Assembly: GCF_000006565.2 (NCBI RefSeq) | Contig: NC_031478.1 | Span: 665,874-729,873 of the forward strand | DNA length: 64,000 nt | Reading direction: 5' to 3' | From: Toxoplasma gondii ME49 | Taxonomy: Eukaryota > Apicomplexa > Conoidasida > Eucoccidiorida > Sarcocystidae | Shown: positions 35,553 through 48,568 of the stretch, piece after piece | Numbering within the stretch: the stretch's first letter is position 1 | Layout: every line of letters begins with the position of its first letter | Position numbers and translations under genes: made by a program | The notes under the pieces: generated by a model | Told to the model about the DNA's origin: nothing | The model's database searches: none | What the model saw: only the letters and a program-made list of their open reading frames with translations

Positions 35553-37183
35553 CATGTGACAGAAGCAAGTACACCGTGCGGATGTCGAGTTCTGTCGAAA
35601 TTTGTAACAAACTGCAGGAGCCAAAAACGAAGTGAGCTTTCTGCGCGTTTAGAAAGTGTGTGAAACAACCGGAGAGTCCGTGGCGGCGAGGTTGAGGTGG
35701 AAAGCGACGGGCTCGCAGCTCGACAACTCCCCGTTCACGCTGGCAAAAGTCGAATCGAAGAGACAGAGAGAACTTCGTACAGCTAGGGTGCGAACGGTGA
35801 GTCCTGTCAGTCACGACATTTGCGAACAACAAAGAAATCCTAGAAGTGGACTTCTAGGCCTCTAGGCCCGTAGAGAAACGCTTTGTCGGGTTCCGTTCGC
35901 CGCAGTCGAGTTGCCGAAATCGGCGTGTGGCTGTTCGACGTAAAGTATGTTTTGTGTAGAGAAGGGAAAAAGAGGAGGATCGAGAACTTTTCAACGTGTT
36001 TGTGCACAGCTGAATCACGCGCGAAACGAAAGGAGACTGCTGTGCATATGTGGATGAGGTGTCTTCTTTCGTCGGCGCGAGTCGCGACAAACAGACCGAC
36101 CTGTGCAACGTGGAAAGACCTTTCTTGGCAGTCCAAGACTTGATCTTGCATGCGTTCTTAAACCTTTTCTTCTGATCAACGATCGCAACGGAAAGCCAGG
36201 CGTCCACGCCGGAGTCGGGGCCGCGAAACGCCAGTTTTTTACATTCCGCGAGCCACTTGATCCGACACACGCTAGAGTTCCGAAGAGGCTGGTCTGTCGC
36301 GCGCAACATAATCTGATGCCATTCAGGCCTCTGCTGCTTCTCTAACTAGATGTTGAACACTAGCAAATGCACGAGAGGCCTACGAAGAAGGTAGTGTGTA
36401 GACGCTAGAGGGGTCCTTGGAATCACTTAAAGGACAGACAAGGTGAGCAGCTATCGTCGCATGCTGCGTAAGACGAGACGGTCGGATTCCCTGCTCTCAG
36501 GCAGAATTGTGCCGGCGCCAACACGATAGACATTGCAATCGAACTTCCGTTGTTGCCTGCAAACGCGTTTTTTTCGGGCTTGAGAAATGATGAATATCCT
36601 TGTCAGTGGAGTCTGCTGTAATACTTGAGCTCGCACAGTATCCGGCTGGAAAATAATTTCTACCACAGTCGAGGGCCTGCTAGCATTTATGCCAACAGGG
36701 AGTTCCACTCCGTATCCTAGGTCCTATAGAGTTTGTGTTCGATTTGAATGATCCAGTTTAATATCGCTGTTCGTTGTACAGAGACACGTTTACCCTATTC
36801 GGTTTCGTAGGTTCCCCGTCTGTCTGTACACCCAGAGCGGGGAAAACCTGTGAAGATGAGAGGGCCGTGACCTCTGTGGAGTCTGGTGCCTCGAGAAGAT
36901 GGAGCAGCCGGTGAAAAAAGTGATTTTTTGACTGAGTTCAGAAAATGCCCCTCTTCCCTCGATGCAGCGTCCCCGACAGCGCGTTGCCTTTTCTCGTCTG
37001 CGGTATCAGAGCCCAGGAAGTAGATTTCTGCTTCGAGAAACGCGAGTCTGTAACCAGCATAGAAGCGGAGCACTTCGTCGTGAGCCTGCGGCAGAACTTC
37101 ACTCTTCCACACACTGGAGCCCCCGTTCTCCTTCTTCCGGCGCGCGCCAGGCCTCCCGAGCAAAGGCTGCATGCGCGCGGCCA
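35553..37183. other. Convergent intergenic region between HU and RPN6
   Basis: Should contain both 3' UTRs. No gene seen. Minus-strand reading at about 36560-36700 has a faint resemblance to a cob segment (Pro-x-Gly-Ile ... Val-x-x-x-Phe-x-Pro) and could be another very old mitochondrial insertion, but this is too weak to annotate. Confidence 0.4.
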
Positions 37184-39955
37184 CTAGAGAGCTTGCAGAC
37201 TCTTTTCGTAGAGGGTGTCGACGACTTGCGCCATGTTTTTGATGGTCGCGAGAGCGTCGAGGTGCATCTCGGGGAGCACTTGTTCCTCAAACAGGAGCAA
37301 GACTCCTACGCCCTGGTCGAGCGTTCCGTGGAGCTTCCCGTCGAGAATCATCGCACTCAACTTCTCCTCGACTTTGGGGCCCGGCAAGCCGATGAGTTGG
37401 GCGACGTGAGCCAGCTCGACTCTGGAGAAGGGCCGCAGCAGTTGGAGCAGATTCTTTTCTAACAGGTTTTCGTAGAGTTCATCGATGTGGTGCATGAGCA
37501 CTTCGTCGCCCTCCAGCTCCGTCGAAAACTCGTGGAGAACTTCCTCGAACTTCTTCAGCGAACGCTGCTTGTGGCAGAGTGCAAGCTCCCGCATCGCCTC
37601 CAGGTCCCGTCTCGTGTTTGAGGCAGCAGCGCCCGCCTGTCTGTTGCTGGCGGAAGCCGCGTCCATCGAGTAGTACCGCAGTCCTTGCTTTCCAGTGAGC
37701 AACGAGCTCACTTCCTCTTCTTTTCCTTGAAGAATCTTCGACAACAGCATGTACTTCAGCGCCTGCAGCGCTCTCGACGGACCTGAGAGAGTCAAGCAGA
37801 TTGGCAAACGGATTCGCTGTCGCCGCCTCGACGCCTACGGTGACATGTGGGTTTCAGGTAACTGAAACAGTCCTGGACTTCAGCATGAAAGCGCTTCGAC
37901 AACGGCATATCCGGCTCAACGCCTGCAGAGCTCTCAATCGATGTGGAAGCGCCTCGGAAAACACAGCAGGAATGACGAAACAGAACGCGGGAAAAGCCTC
38001 TGCTTTCTCCAGCGAAACTGAAACTCAAACGCATCCGAAAAACCACAAAGGTCGTCGCCTTGCCGTCCTCGCGGCACCCTCACGCACAAATGCACTGTGG
38101 GGGTCGCAGGCCATGCAAAAGAACGGACTTGAGAACTGTGGCGACCGCCAATTGAACCTGAGAGTAGTGGTGCTTGGAGACATGTGACGTAAAGTCGAGG
38201 CGTTCAAACAGAGTCGATATGTTGTTAAGCGAAGCCCATGCAAGATTAAAGCTGCGAGCGTGTACGGAAGAAGCCGTTTTCTTCCCCCAACGAAGGAGTG
38301 AGTCGTGAGATTTACTTGAGAATTCAACATGTTTGAGCAGCTTGTCAGCATGTGGGGGCGTTTCAGACATGCCCTTTTCCTGCCTAAATTTATGCACTTA
38401 AAAAAGAAAGTCCTGGACAGCACGAAACGACCTCGGATCCAGCCAAGGCAGGCCTTCTTGAGCTCGATCGAATTTCTGTGCTCAACACAAACCGTTTACG
38501 CCACATGTATGCGACAAGCACAACGACGCTGAAGAAGAAGCTGTGTCGCGTCTACGCGAGGACAAGCTCTGTTTTAAAAATACGCGATCGGGACATGCGA
38601 GCACCACAGACCGAGCTCGCATCCGGCTGCGTCTCCTCACACCCCCCCGCATGCAGCGAAAGAAGCGTCCCCTTCTCGACGACGTCGCCTCCTTCGACTG
38701 GACACCGGAGTTGCGCGTTCAACTGCCTCCTTCCGCGAGGCAAGTTGCAGTTCGATGCCCACCCAGCACCCGCAGCCGAACGGCCAACGGAGAGAGCTGA
38801 GACGACGTTTTCTGTTCAAAGCCGTTCTTGAAGTGGAACGCAGTTCGAGACTCTCACCTGGTGTCGGGGTGCCTTTGGCCGCTGCAGCGACCGCAGCTCC
38901 AGCAGCACTCGGTGGCCGCTGAGAGTGGTGAGCGGCGTCTTGAGCACTGAAGGCGTCGAACGCTTCGAAGAAGTAGGAGAACGCCGTTTTGTAGTCTCGG
39001 TCTTGGGCTGCGAGGATGCCAGCCTGCGCCACAGAAGACAGCGGATCTCAGGACAGATTCTCGCACAGCTGCTGCAACACAGCGAGTGCAGAACGGCGCG
39101 AACACCGACGAGCGATGACGGGGCTTTCCTAACGTCTCCGGCGGTGCGCGCGATCGCCGCCGAAAAAAGCACACAACTCGAGGAACCGCAGCAGCGTACC
39201 TGCAAGTCGATGTCTCCCTGGAGAAGAGGGGGACAGTGAATCGCGTTGGCATTCGTTCTGGAAGCCGTCAGCGCCGCGCGAGCCTTCGGATAGTTCTTGA
39301 CTTTGAACTGGAGTCGCGACTCGATCAAGTGGATCTCCACCAAGAGCAGCTTGTCGTCCAACTTCTTCACCTCCTGAAGCAGCTGCTGCAGCACAGGCTG
39401 CGCCTGCTGCAGCATGCCCAGCTGGACGTACACCTGCGCAAGGCGGATCTCGACTCTGTGGCGGAGGAAGGTCCGCTTCTCGCCCTGACACCAGGGAATC
39501 ACTTCTTTGCAGAGTTCGACGAGAGCGTGCTCGGCGCCGGGGAGCTCTGCCACGGCGTCGACGAGGATTCGCACAAGTTTCGCGGTTCGTGCTTTGGCCA
39601 GAAGCGAGAAGAAGGGCAGCGACGACCGCATCAGCTGCTGGAGAGACTCGCAGTCCCCCTGGCTCGCGTAGAGCGAGGCGAGGAGAGCAATGCCTTGCTC
39701 CTGGAGGCGCATAGCTTCCTCCACGCTCGGTGGCGGAAGCGGTCGTTTCTCCACCTGGGGGTCTTTCACCGCACACTGGTACGCGAGTCGGTTCGCTTCT
39801 TCAATCAACGCAATCGCTTTCTGGGGGTCCGCGCCGACCAGGTCCTGGCCCTTCTTCAACAGAGCAGCCACGCTGTTCTCAGCCTTTCCGGTTTCTCCAC
39901 GCTTCTCCTCGGGAGGAGCTTCCGGTGTCTCTGACGGCTGCGCGGAGGGCGGCAT
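37184..39955 (-). CDS. RPN6: 26S proteasome regulatory subunit RPN6 (PSMD11), PCI domain, 3 exons
   Basis: Lid subunit that clamps the 19S regulatory particle to the 20S core. On the minus strand, exons 39955-39200, 39023-38858 and 37782-37184 join with closing phases into 506 residues (usual size about 420). The N-terminal half is helical TPR-like, matching RPN6 in blocks such as RVEIRLAQVYVQLG and LLLVEIHLIESRLQFKVKNYPKARAALTASR. Exon 2 carries the family signature AGILAAQDRDYKTAFSYFFEAF. The PCI domain (about residues 308-506) contains LKYMLLSKIL, LYENLLEKNLLQLLRPFSRVELAHVA, KVEEKLSAMILD and GTLDQGVGVLLLFEE. The extra length lies in an acidic Pro-rich N-terminal start, an Ala-rich segment at the exon 2/3 border, and a residue stretch before RRDLEAMRELALC. 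The ATG at 39955 precedes MPPSAQ. Confidence 0.95.
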
Positions 39956-42900
39956 TGTGACGGACAATTAAGACGAAGAGAGAAGGAAACAGCTGGAGAA
40001 AAAGACACTCGCTCCAGAATCAAGTGCGAAAAGGAGTGCACACTGAACGCGCGCGAAACGGGAAGGCAGAACCCATTTGGGGGTTCGTCAGACAGCTGAG
40101 GAGACCTACGAAAGAGGAGACATACATTCGACGGGAGAGTTTTCCTCGAGTCATGCAGGAAGTGGAGAAAAAAGCGTAGAGGCGCGAGAGAAGACGACGA
40201 AAAAAAAGCTAGTGAGACGCAAGCTGAAACTCGAAAGTGGCGCCCGCCCGGAAAACGGACCTGAGAAAAATGTGGATCCGGCACCACGGGAACTAACTCC
40301 CGACTCGCGGCATCCTCACAAACCGACAGAAAAGAGCTGTCAAAGAGGCGCAGATTTCGCAAACAGAAGGAGGCAGGAGCAACGCGGAAACGGCGCCTGC
40401 TTTTTCCCTGCAGACATGCAACAGCCTGAGCTGGGACAGCCACAGGTGGTGGTGGTACAACCGCCGCAAAAATCTCGGTCTGGATCGCTTTTCCTGGGGG
40501 GCAAGTGCTGTTTTCGAGGAACTTTCCGATTTTGTCTGTTGCACTGCCGCGGACCCCATCTAGCATGTCTGCGCAACTCACGGGAGGTGAAATTTGCCCC
40601 GTCAGTCACAGAGAACAGTTCGCGACACAATGCGCGTGCATGCTGGTCAAAAGTAGAGGCTTCCGGATGTTCAAGTGAGTCGCGACAGGACCTTGCGCCC
40701 TTTCAAGTTCACAGTCGGCTACTCAACTCAAATTCAACGAAGAATCTTGGGTAACATCGTTCTGGTGCGTGAAACTGCTGGACACCACACGTTCGAGGAG
40801 TTAATGGCAGAAACCTCATCGTTTGTAGAACAGAAGAAACAACCACACCGATGTCGAGGCCCCCACTAAATGCAGAACACTACGGGTTCCCCCCTCCAGA
40901 ACTCTATAGAGACAGCTACACCTTCCTTGTAATTACACATTATCAAGTGGGCTTCTCAGGTTTCCGGAGACGTATTTCTTCTGGGGAGTGTAAGCTGCGA
41001 ACTGGACTCCTGGTTTAGAACTCAACTTCAATCGAATAAACAGAGACTTCGAAGTACCTGGAGTACGACATACGTCTCCAGTTTCTACGGAACACAGACA
41101 GCGATGCTTGTTGTGATTGCTGAGATACCGATAACGGAGTTCTTTATGACTGTTGTACGCCACCACCCCAGGAGACCACTAAAGACAGCTGAAAAAGTGT
41201 TAAGTACTCAAAAAAGTGTCCTTCCGTCCCCTCGTTCGCAGTTTTTTAGAACAAATGGAACTGTAGATGAGCGGAAGGCGGCGATTGAACCTCTTAGTCC
41301 TCCCAAAAGGTTCATGGCAGTGTGCCGCGCGTTCTTCAAGTCCGTTCTCGGCACTCTGAAGGGAGTGAATAGGATACAAGACGCGAACAAAAGTGGCGGA
41401 GTCACGACGTCTCAGCGTCGAAGGACGAAAGAGCCGGAGTCGTTTTTAAAAAGTACTCTAGTATGATGGTAGTGTCGGATGTACTGCAGTAACAGAACTT
41501 CACGGGAGTGAAGGACTTTGTGTCTACAGCATGAAGAGTTTTTTTTGCACAGCAACTCTTCTGCGCAAACCGTCTCGTTAGATTCGCCGCAGAACAAGTA
41601 CCTCAGGGCTCTCCAGTTGATGTTGTCTTTGCTTCTTGACATCGCTAGAGGTGCCTGCCTCCCCTTTCAAGCACGCCTCATGTAGAGAGCCAGGAAGAGA
41701 TTGGGGAAGCAGCCAGGTGTAGATCCGCCGTCCACTGTTTCGTGTGTGGCGTCGAGTTGTTCTGTTGTCAGAGAGGAGCTTGTGTTCCTGCAGTTGATTC
41801 CTCAGACGGCTTTCGTGGAAAACCTTTGTACTTTCGTGTCGGCCCCAGTTCGGGGGAACCCAGTGCAGCAGCAGGCGGCCGTCTCTGACGTTCGCGAGTC
41901 TGTTCATGTCCAGCTGTTTGACAGTTTCCGCCAAAGAGCCTTTCTACTCAAGTCTGAACATGTCCCGAGTCTACGCTTTCGTCTGTGGAGAGCTGTCTGA
42001 GAGAACAGTGGATCGAGTTCGTCGAGTTACTTCTCCGTTTACACAAATTGAGTTCTACAGTTCTGGACCGCGGATCATTTGTACAGAGACAGTATCTACT
42101 GGGACTGTGTTCGTTACAACACGTGGTCTAGCAATGGCCATTATGTTCGCAATGCTGGTCTGGTACGAAAGATATGGCAACTGCCTCTCTGGGCCCACTA
42201 CGGTTAACATGGGTCCCTGAGAATCTAATCCAGGGCTCCGCCTTGGAAGCTGAAACGCAGTCACAGTTCAACCCCTTGTGTAACGCAGTTATTTCGTGTG
42301 AGATCTGTTATTCTGTACCAATCGATCTACACTCATGACGTCATTTCGCCGTTTCAGATAACTCTAGGAATCGTTGTCAAGTTCCTGGTATCTGTTTACC
42401 TCATTGCGTAGCTAAAATCAGACCGAAACAGTTCACTAGCTGTGCGAGGAACAAGAGACTCGCGTTTGTTCTTGGGGAGACAACTCGGAGAAATCGAACT
42501 TGGGGACACGAAGCGCCCGAACGCGTGACCGGCTCATGACGTCGTGGTGGTTTTCGCACTGAGTTTCCAGCAATTAACGAGGCTTTTCCAGCGAGTTTCG
42601 GCGGCTTCTCCGTTGTGCATGCACTCGTCGTCTGGTGTTTTGAGCTCTGTTCGCAGTTCCAGCTCTTGTTTGAGTCTGGTGGTCACAACGACTTTATTGT
42701 CGGCAGTAACTCCCCGATATAAAGAACCAGATCGCCTTATGTCTGCACGCGATTTGCGTGTCTGTCAGGTTTCGAAAGATGTTCACAGTGGCAGCTACAC
42801 TTTTTCACTCATGCGCCGCTTCCATTTTCTCTCATGATGACGAAACTGGTGTTCCAGCATCGACCACTCTGTTGGCGGAAGACGCTCGGCTGATGTGAAT

Positions 42901-45389
42901 ACTGCATAGAACTCCCACCTCCCGTGGCCGTGGAAAAAGACAACCCAGCTGAGGCTCCTCACTGTGCTCCTTTGGAGTCTCTGGGATGTCACACAGGCAC
43001 GCTAGTTCTTTGTTTGGCCATACAAGACCCCATAAAACTCCAGAAAAACCTCGGATTCGCGATTTTGTCCACAGAAACTTTTCCAGGTCGGTGCGTCGTT
43101 ACGGCGTTTCATTTGTAAGCGTACAGATCTTGTTTCATGTAGTTTCACGGCCGTACTCAAACGGAACAGCCTTCTTTCGCACCTACAAGAATAAGACTGA
43201 AAGACATCGGCTATACCGGACATCTGCATAGTGTGAGACGAGTTGATCCGAATCTCGGATGGTTTCCTGGCAGTGACAAGACTTATCATCCTCTTCACGG
43301 ACTGCCAGCACCGGCGTTGTGGTCATTTTCAGGGATGCTCTGTGGAAATGCAGTGCTTTTTCGAAAACGCCAAACGCAGGAGATGCCTGTCCCAGAGAAT
43401 TTCGAGTTGCTGAGGATTCAGGGTCAACACGGTGCAGAATCCTCATAGCGCAGCTTCACGCGACTGATTTCTGGGCATTAAGGGAAAAATCTCCTATGTT
43501 TGGATTGTGAATGTAAGAGTGTCAGTGTCTCGCTGGGATGGGGGTCGGGACAAGTTTGGTTTTCGCGGCACCCTTCTGACACGACAGAGAAAGTGGGCCT
43601 TCCTACCAAGCGGCGACATCGTTCCGTAGAGTGGATCAAGAGAAGGCAGGAGTGTTGAGCTTCGAAAGGAGGATATTCGTCGCCGAATACCAGCAACATC
43701 CAGCGTATGCCGTCATTCGTCCCCCGGGTTTTGGCAAAAGACCGTGTCGAGTCTCTATGCTCTGCGCGCTCTGTTGCGCATGCGTGTGGCCGGCGCAAAT
43801 CTTGAGTGGAGGAGCTTTTGCCTCTTTGCGGCATGTTCGGCCAACAGCGAATTTCAGCACACTCCTGCGAGAAGAGTCTCCTCGTGTGGGCTAAGACATC
43901 CGGTGAATTTCTTCTCGTGGAGTTTGCCTGCGTACCACGAGTGCCCGTGCATCGACAGTCCCGTACACACAAGTTGCACAATTTCAGCGTCGCTAGTCTC
44001 GGAAGGGTCCAGCTGGCTCGACGCCTTTGAGCGTTTACTGATAGGAAGCGATGCCCCGGTCGTGCCATGAGGCACGAAGTGCTTCAGAAAAGAAAAAAGA
44101 TTTCTCCTGCCTTCGCTTCGACACTTCCGAGGAGTGCGAGGCAAAAAAACACCAAAATGCATGAGTTACCCTGCCTGGTTCGCTGTCTCGAGGCGCCGTA
44201 GCATTTGCTTGTTCCGAGTCATGCTCGGCCGAGCATCGAGCGTTCGGAGACACGCCAAGCACATTTTCTAAAACTACGTGTCGGTTCGTAAATGCAGGAT
44301 TTTTTCGGTTGTCACTTTTCTGAACTCGAGAGAGTCGTCGCTAGCTACCATTTCTCCGCGACCAGGTGACTTACACGCAGCTCGCCACTGCTTCCGTACT
44401 CAAAGTCTGTTTGTCTTCTAATTGCATGCTCCTCGTGCCTTTCATGGTTTCAGCGACTCATCTCTTTCCGCGTTTCAGGCCCTTCGTTTACAGCGTCCTC
44501 GCGACTCTGCAGATTCTCCCTCCACACTGACCCTCCACTCTGCTGCGTTTCTCTAACGTGGCTTTCGTTCTCAACACCGACCAAGATACACTCGTGGGTT
44601 CCTCCCCGGATTGGAAGCACCTCTCAAAAGTGTCGTCCAAGCCGAGTCGAGAAATCTGCCGCAGTTGAAGGGTCTCGCGGACAGAGTGTGAGCTTTGTCT
44701 GTGGGGATCTGTTCACCAAGACGGGAAAGGGAGTCACAACTGGCACTAGGGACTGCTGGGATTGCTAACGCGAGTGATACGAACATGTTTCGAAACGGAA
44801 GTCAACGCTTTTTTGCAGTGTATAGAGTGCGGCTTTTCTTCAAAGTACCAGCCCGTTTTGGAAGTTTTCGTCAGAGAACGGCGCAGCCCCCCGACGGCGT
44901 CGGTCGATTGGTGAAGTCGCATGAGTCCGAAAAAGCAGGTTGTCACGGCTTTCAACCGTCCACCAACTGAACAGACGCTTCAGAATCCAAGAGTCTTCAC
45001 ACTCAGGTCACACGAAAATTGTCGAGCGCGGCATTTTGCCAACGAAAGAACATTTTCCACACGACCCGAGATCGGGAACGGTACGCGTGGTATGAACTGC
45101 CGGCTGTGACTCACCGCCAGGACTTCATAGAGCGATTCGAGTTCACCGCTTGTGGGGAAGTCAACAGGACTTGCGCCACAGCGAATGTAGAGGTGCACGC
45201 TACATTCACACTTTTTTCTGTGTTTCTGAATCGATAAAATTCCAACTCCCGCGCCGCCACCGTCGGACCAGACAAACGCGCCCATAGAATCTGGGAACCC
45301 CCCCGAAAGCCAGTGTGTAGTTTCTACCTTTCTACGAAGTTGAGCGACCCCAGCGCTTCTTGCGAAGAGTGGCTGCTCTGGACGGCGAA
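39956..45389. other. 5.4-kb divergent intergenic region between RPN6 and the 14-3-3-like gene
   Basis: No gene is supported on either strand. Open frames are short and lack family matches. Both promoters should lie here, close to either end. Base composition is less GC-rich than in the coding parts, similar to the stretches elsewhere that carry mitochondrial fragments; no specific match was confirmed by eye. A possible short leader exon ends near 44514, but nothing decides it. Confidence 0.4.
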
Positions 45390-48300
45390 ATGTCGATCTC
45401 CCTCGCGACACTCCCCCTAGCAGGGGGGCTGGCTGTTCCGCCGCAGGAGAAAACGCAAAGATCTCAGTCTGGCGCACTGCGTGTGCCTTCTTCGCCTCCC
45501 ACCCCCAAGGCGGATCCTTCGACTCCGGAGCATACGAGTGCTTTCGAGAAATTGAAGATTCACCAGATCGCGATGCGAGTGGTGAAAGTGGCGGAACTGC
45601 AGCGGCGCCTGCGCCATAAAAAACTGGCACCTCTGCAAGACGAAGAACAAATTGCAGCTCTCAGTGGAATTCGCCTGGAAAACGTCTTGGCTTTTCGCAA
45701 CCTCGTCAGTGCAACAAAGCGTGCGACTGCTGCCTCCGTTCCTATCGGAGAAAAAGATCCACTTCTCGGCAGAACTACGCTAGCCTTGAGCATCTTCAAC
45801 ATTCCTACAGAAGTCCAAAGACGCATCACGGGTACTCCTCTTCTTCCCTTTTGGGCGAAACTGCCGTCTTGTGGGCTTGTCACGAGCATACGCTTTGCCT
45901 GCTTTTCAGCCGCGACTAGGGAGTCAAAAAATGCACTTTCCGAGCGCAGGTTCAGTCTTGTGTTTCAGGTGTGCTTTCCCCGAGAAGGGACGTGATCACC
46001 TGTTTCCTGGTACCGTCCGTGAACTTTTTCTTGAAAAGAACACAGATCACTGTTGAGTTTTCTCGTGCGGATTTCTCGTCAAAAAACTGCCTACGATGTG
46101 TGCTTGACCGATAACTGTATCTGTGCATCAGCAGTCAAGATGTTTACCGCTTTGTCTCGTCCCCAACGTCACAGTTCTGCATGTGTATGTCATGGACATG
46201 TAGCAGTTTCGAGCCTCTCAAATGTGCGGCGTTGAAAGAAATGTTATCCTCATCCAGCTGCGCAGTTTTCTGTCGCACTCCGTTTGCACGGAGTCGAGAT
46301 CCACGTGTCTTGTGTGATCGCCGCAGTCCTCTCCCGATTCCCCCCTCCGTTTCTCGATTTGGCACTGTGGATGCAGACAAAGACAGGTGGAGGCGACTCT
46401 TCCCGGCCGCCCGCGGAGAACGACCCGGTGGCGGTTTGACATTACTTTTTCTGGCGTTGATGGCTGAAGCTTGTCGTCGATTTGACGAGGCGGACGTCTA
46501 CGTCATTCAGCTGCTCGTCCGCAAGGCATCTCGACGTGAGTTGAAGGGAAAACGCTTTGTCCAGTGAAAAGGGTGCACTCGAAGCTCTGTTGAATCGGTT
46601 TGAGGTTTTGGGGGACTGATGGAGTGCGTCTTGACCCTGGCAGGCTGGGAACGTCGACCAGATCAAATGCCACAGCCTCTGCCGTATTCTCTCGCGTGCT
46701 TCAGTTCACGTGAGTTGAGCAGCGTATAACTGAAGCTCGAGTTTCACTTTTCACTATAGCCTGCTGTCCTCGTTGAGGTCTCCACAAATGGGACCTCGTA
46801 GAATGCTGTTGGACCGAGATTTCTTTTCGCTTAGAGCAAGTGCGAAATCCTTCTCAGTCCAGGATGCGTACCACCTGAGATTCGAGCTGTGAAACCTGTT
46901 TATTCGGCAATCCTTGACGCCTGCAACTGTAGGCCATCGGCCGCTGTCCGGTCCACTGTGGGTGGCCTGTTTGTGTGCTGTTCTACAGTTGAGGAGCTGA
47001 CAGAGGAAGAGAGAGCGTGTGTCCAGCGTGCGTTCAATCGCCGAATCCAACGAAGCAAGCATTCTTTGAAGCAGGTGACGGCGCTCGAGAGGGCCTTCGA
47101 CGCTCGACGAGACGCTGGACAGCCGAACAGAACCTACCGACTTGCGGAGGTAGCAGCGTACAAGTAAGAGCTGTTCGGCGACAGAATAGTTCCGATCGTT
47201 TTCCTCTAGGTTCCAGAATTCCATTCTATTAAGCACATGCTCCGATAGAAGAAAATTTTCTCCAACACACTGGATCCACATCCTTCTGCGTGTCGAGACA
47301 ACAGAGATTTTCGACTCCGTTTCTCGGGTCGGTATTTCAGCTGTCGTCACGTTTCTCAAGCTCTGAATGCATCTCCTGGGGAACCCCTGCCTGGGTTTCT
47401 CCGTCGAAAGAGCAGAGGAAGAGCAGCGTGCGAGGATGAAAAAGCGCTCTCTATCAGACGCATGGTTTCCCTATTTTCTTAGGTTCTGCATTTCCGGTGA
47501 CTCAGATTGTCGTTCGGCTCGAAAGCACTCAGCCAGTCACGGAGAGAGTCAGTCACGAGTCCAAAGCACAACTCTCGGTCTCTCGTGGTTAATTCGGGTG
47601 ATCTTTTTATTCTCCCCACTCTGCAGAGAGAGACTGAAGGACGACATCGTCCGGCACTGCTACGCCATCGTGTGGGCAGTGACTCACCTAATTATGCCGA
47701 GTCCTGGATCGGCCGCGACGCAGATGTTTTCTTACAAGTGGATCGCCACGGCCTTTCGGCAGGTTACGCAATTCACTGACTCCGTCCCTCAGTACCAGTG
47801 CCTCCAGCTCGCGGAATCGAACTACCAGCAAGCAGTGAACGTCGCAAAAACAGACAGTACGTGGCAGTGAAGGACACGCAGAAGGGACAGAGAAGCTGGG
47901 AACACACAGGCAGAATAGTCTCTCCGCTGGAAGCACTCGTTGGGCGTCTTCGCTTCAAGAAGAGAAGTCGTGACGCCACTCCTTCCGGCGATCTGAAGGA
48001 ACTTGTCCAGAACGTTTCAGAAATAAGTGTTGCTCTAGACGCCGTGTCAGTCGATAAGCCGATTTCCCGGACAAGTGTGTGAAAGCATGCGCAACTGCCA
48101 TTCGAAGGGAAAGGCGTCCTTTCGTTGGCCGATAAAGCAGTCAGGAAGACCGTGACTTTTTTCTTAGGAGTTTCCCCTTCTTTTCCGCGGGAATGACACG
48201 GCAAGTCTTTTTAAGGCTTCATCTCAAATTCTGTCTACGTAGTCATGCCGAGCTGTCTTCGGTGGTCAGTCTAGGGTTTTAGCCTCTTGCGAACTGTGTC

Positions 48301-48568
48301 TTCAGCGACCCTAAGGCCTTGCGACATGCTACGGATCGAGACCCTGATCAGCTGGGCAAATTTTCTGTTTTATAATTTGGAGAAGCGACAAGAAGCGTTG
48401 GCATCGGCCCGCGAGACACTCCAGGAAGCCATTGCTCAACTCGAAACGGTGCCTGAAGAGCATTTCGCTGAAGTTGTCGAGGCGTTGCAAATTCTCATGA
48501 AAAGCGTGTGGCGATGGAACCAAGAAAGTCGGAAAGACGCCATGTACGACTGGTGGTCAAGTTTGTGA
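45390..48568 (+). CDS. Divergent 14-3-3 domain protein with N-terminal extension (5 exons)
   Basis: Exons 45390-45831, 46377-46535, 46989-47163, 47627-47856 and 48306-48568 join in phase into 422 residues. The first 170 or so are unlike any family known to me, with a Lys/Arg/Leu-rich helical part (about residues 55-90). The rest is a 14-3-3 fold: ALMAEACRRFDEAD (helices 1-2), EELTEEERACVQRAF (family ELSVEERNLLSVAY), a helix 5-7 core ending QLAESNYQQAVNVAK, then ANFLFYNLEKRQEAL and LQEAIAQLETVPEE (family AFDEAIAELDTL). The residues usually contacting phosphoserine are mostly replaced: Lys49 and Arg56 positions read Asn and Ser, Arg127 is kept, Tyr128 reads Gln. An extra 22-codon exon (46644-46709) or an earlier acceptor at 46863 are alternative models. 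It lacks the acidic C-tail. A role as scaffold is only a guess. Confidence 0.75.

Noticed and set aside
46644..46709. 22-codon extra exon of the 14-3-3-like gene
   Set aside because: Phase fits and both splice sites are good, but it adds residues between helix 2 and the EELTEEER helix where the family has only a short loop. It is kept as an alternative, not in the main model.
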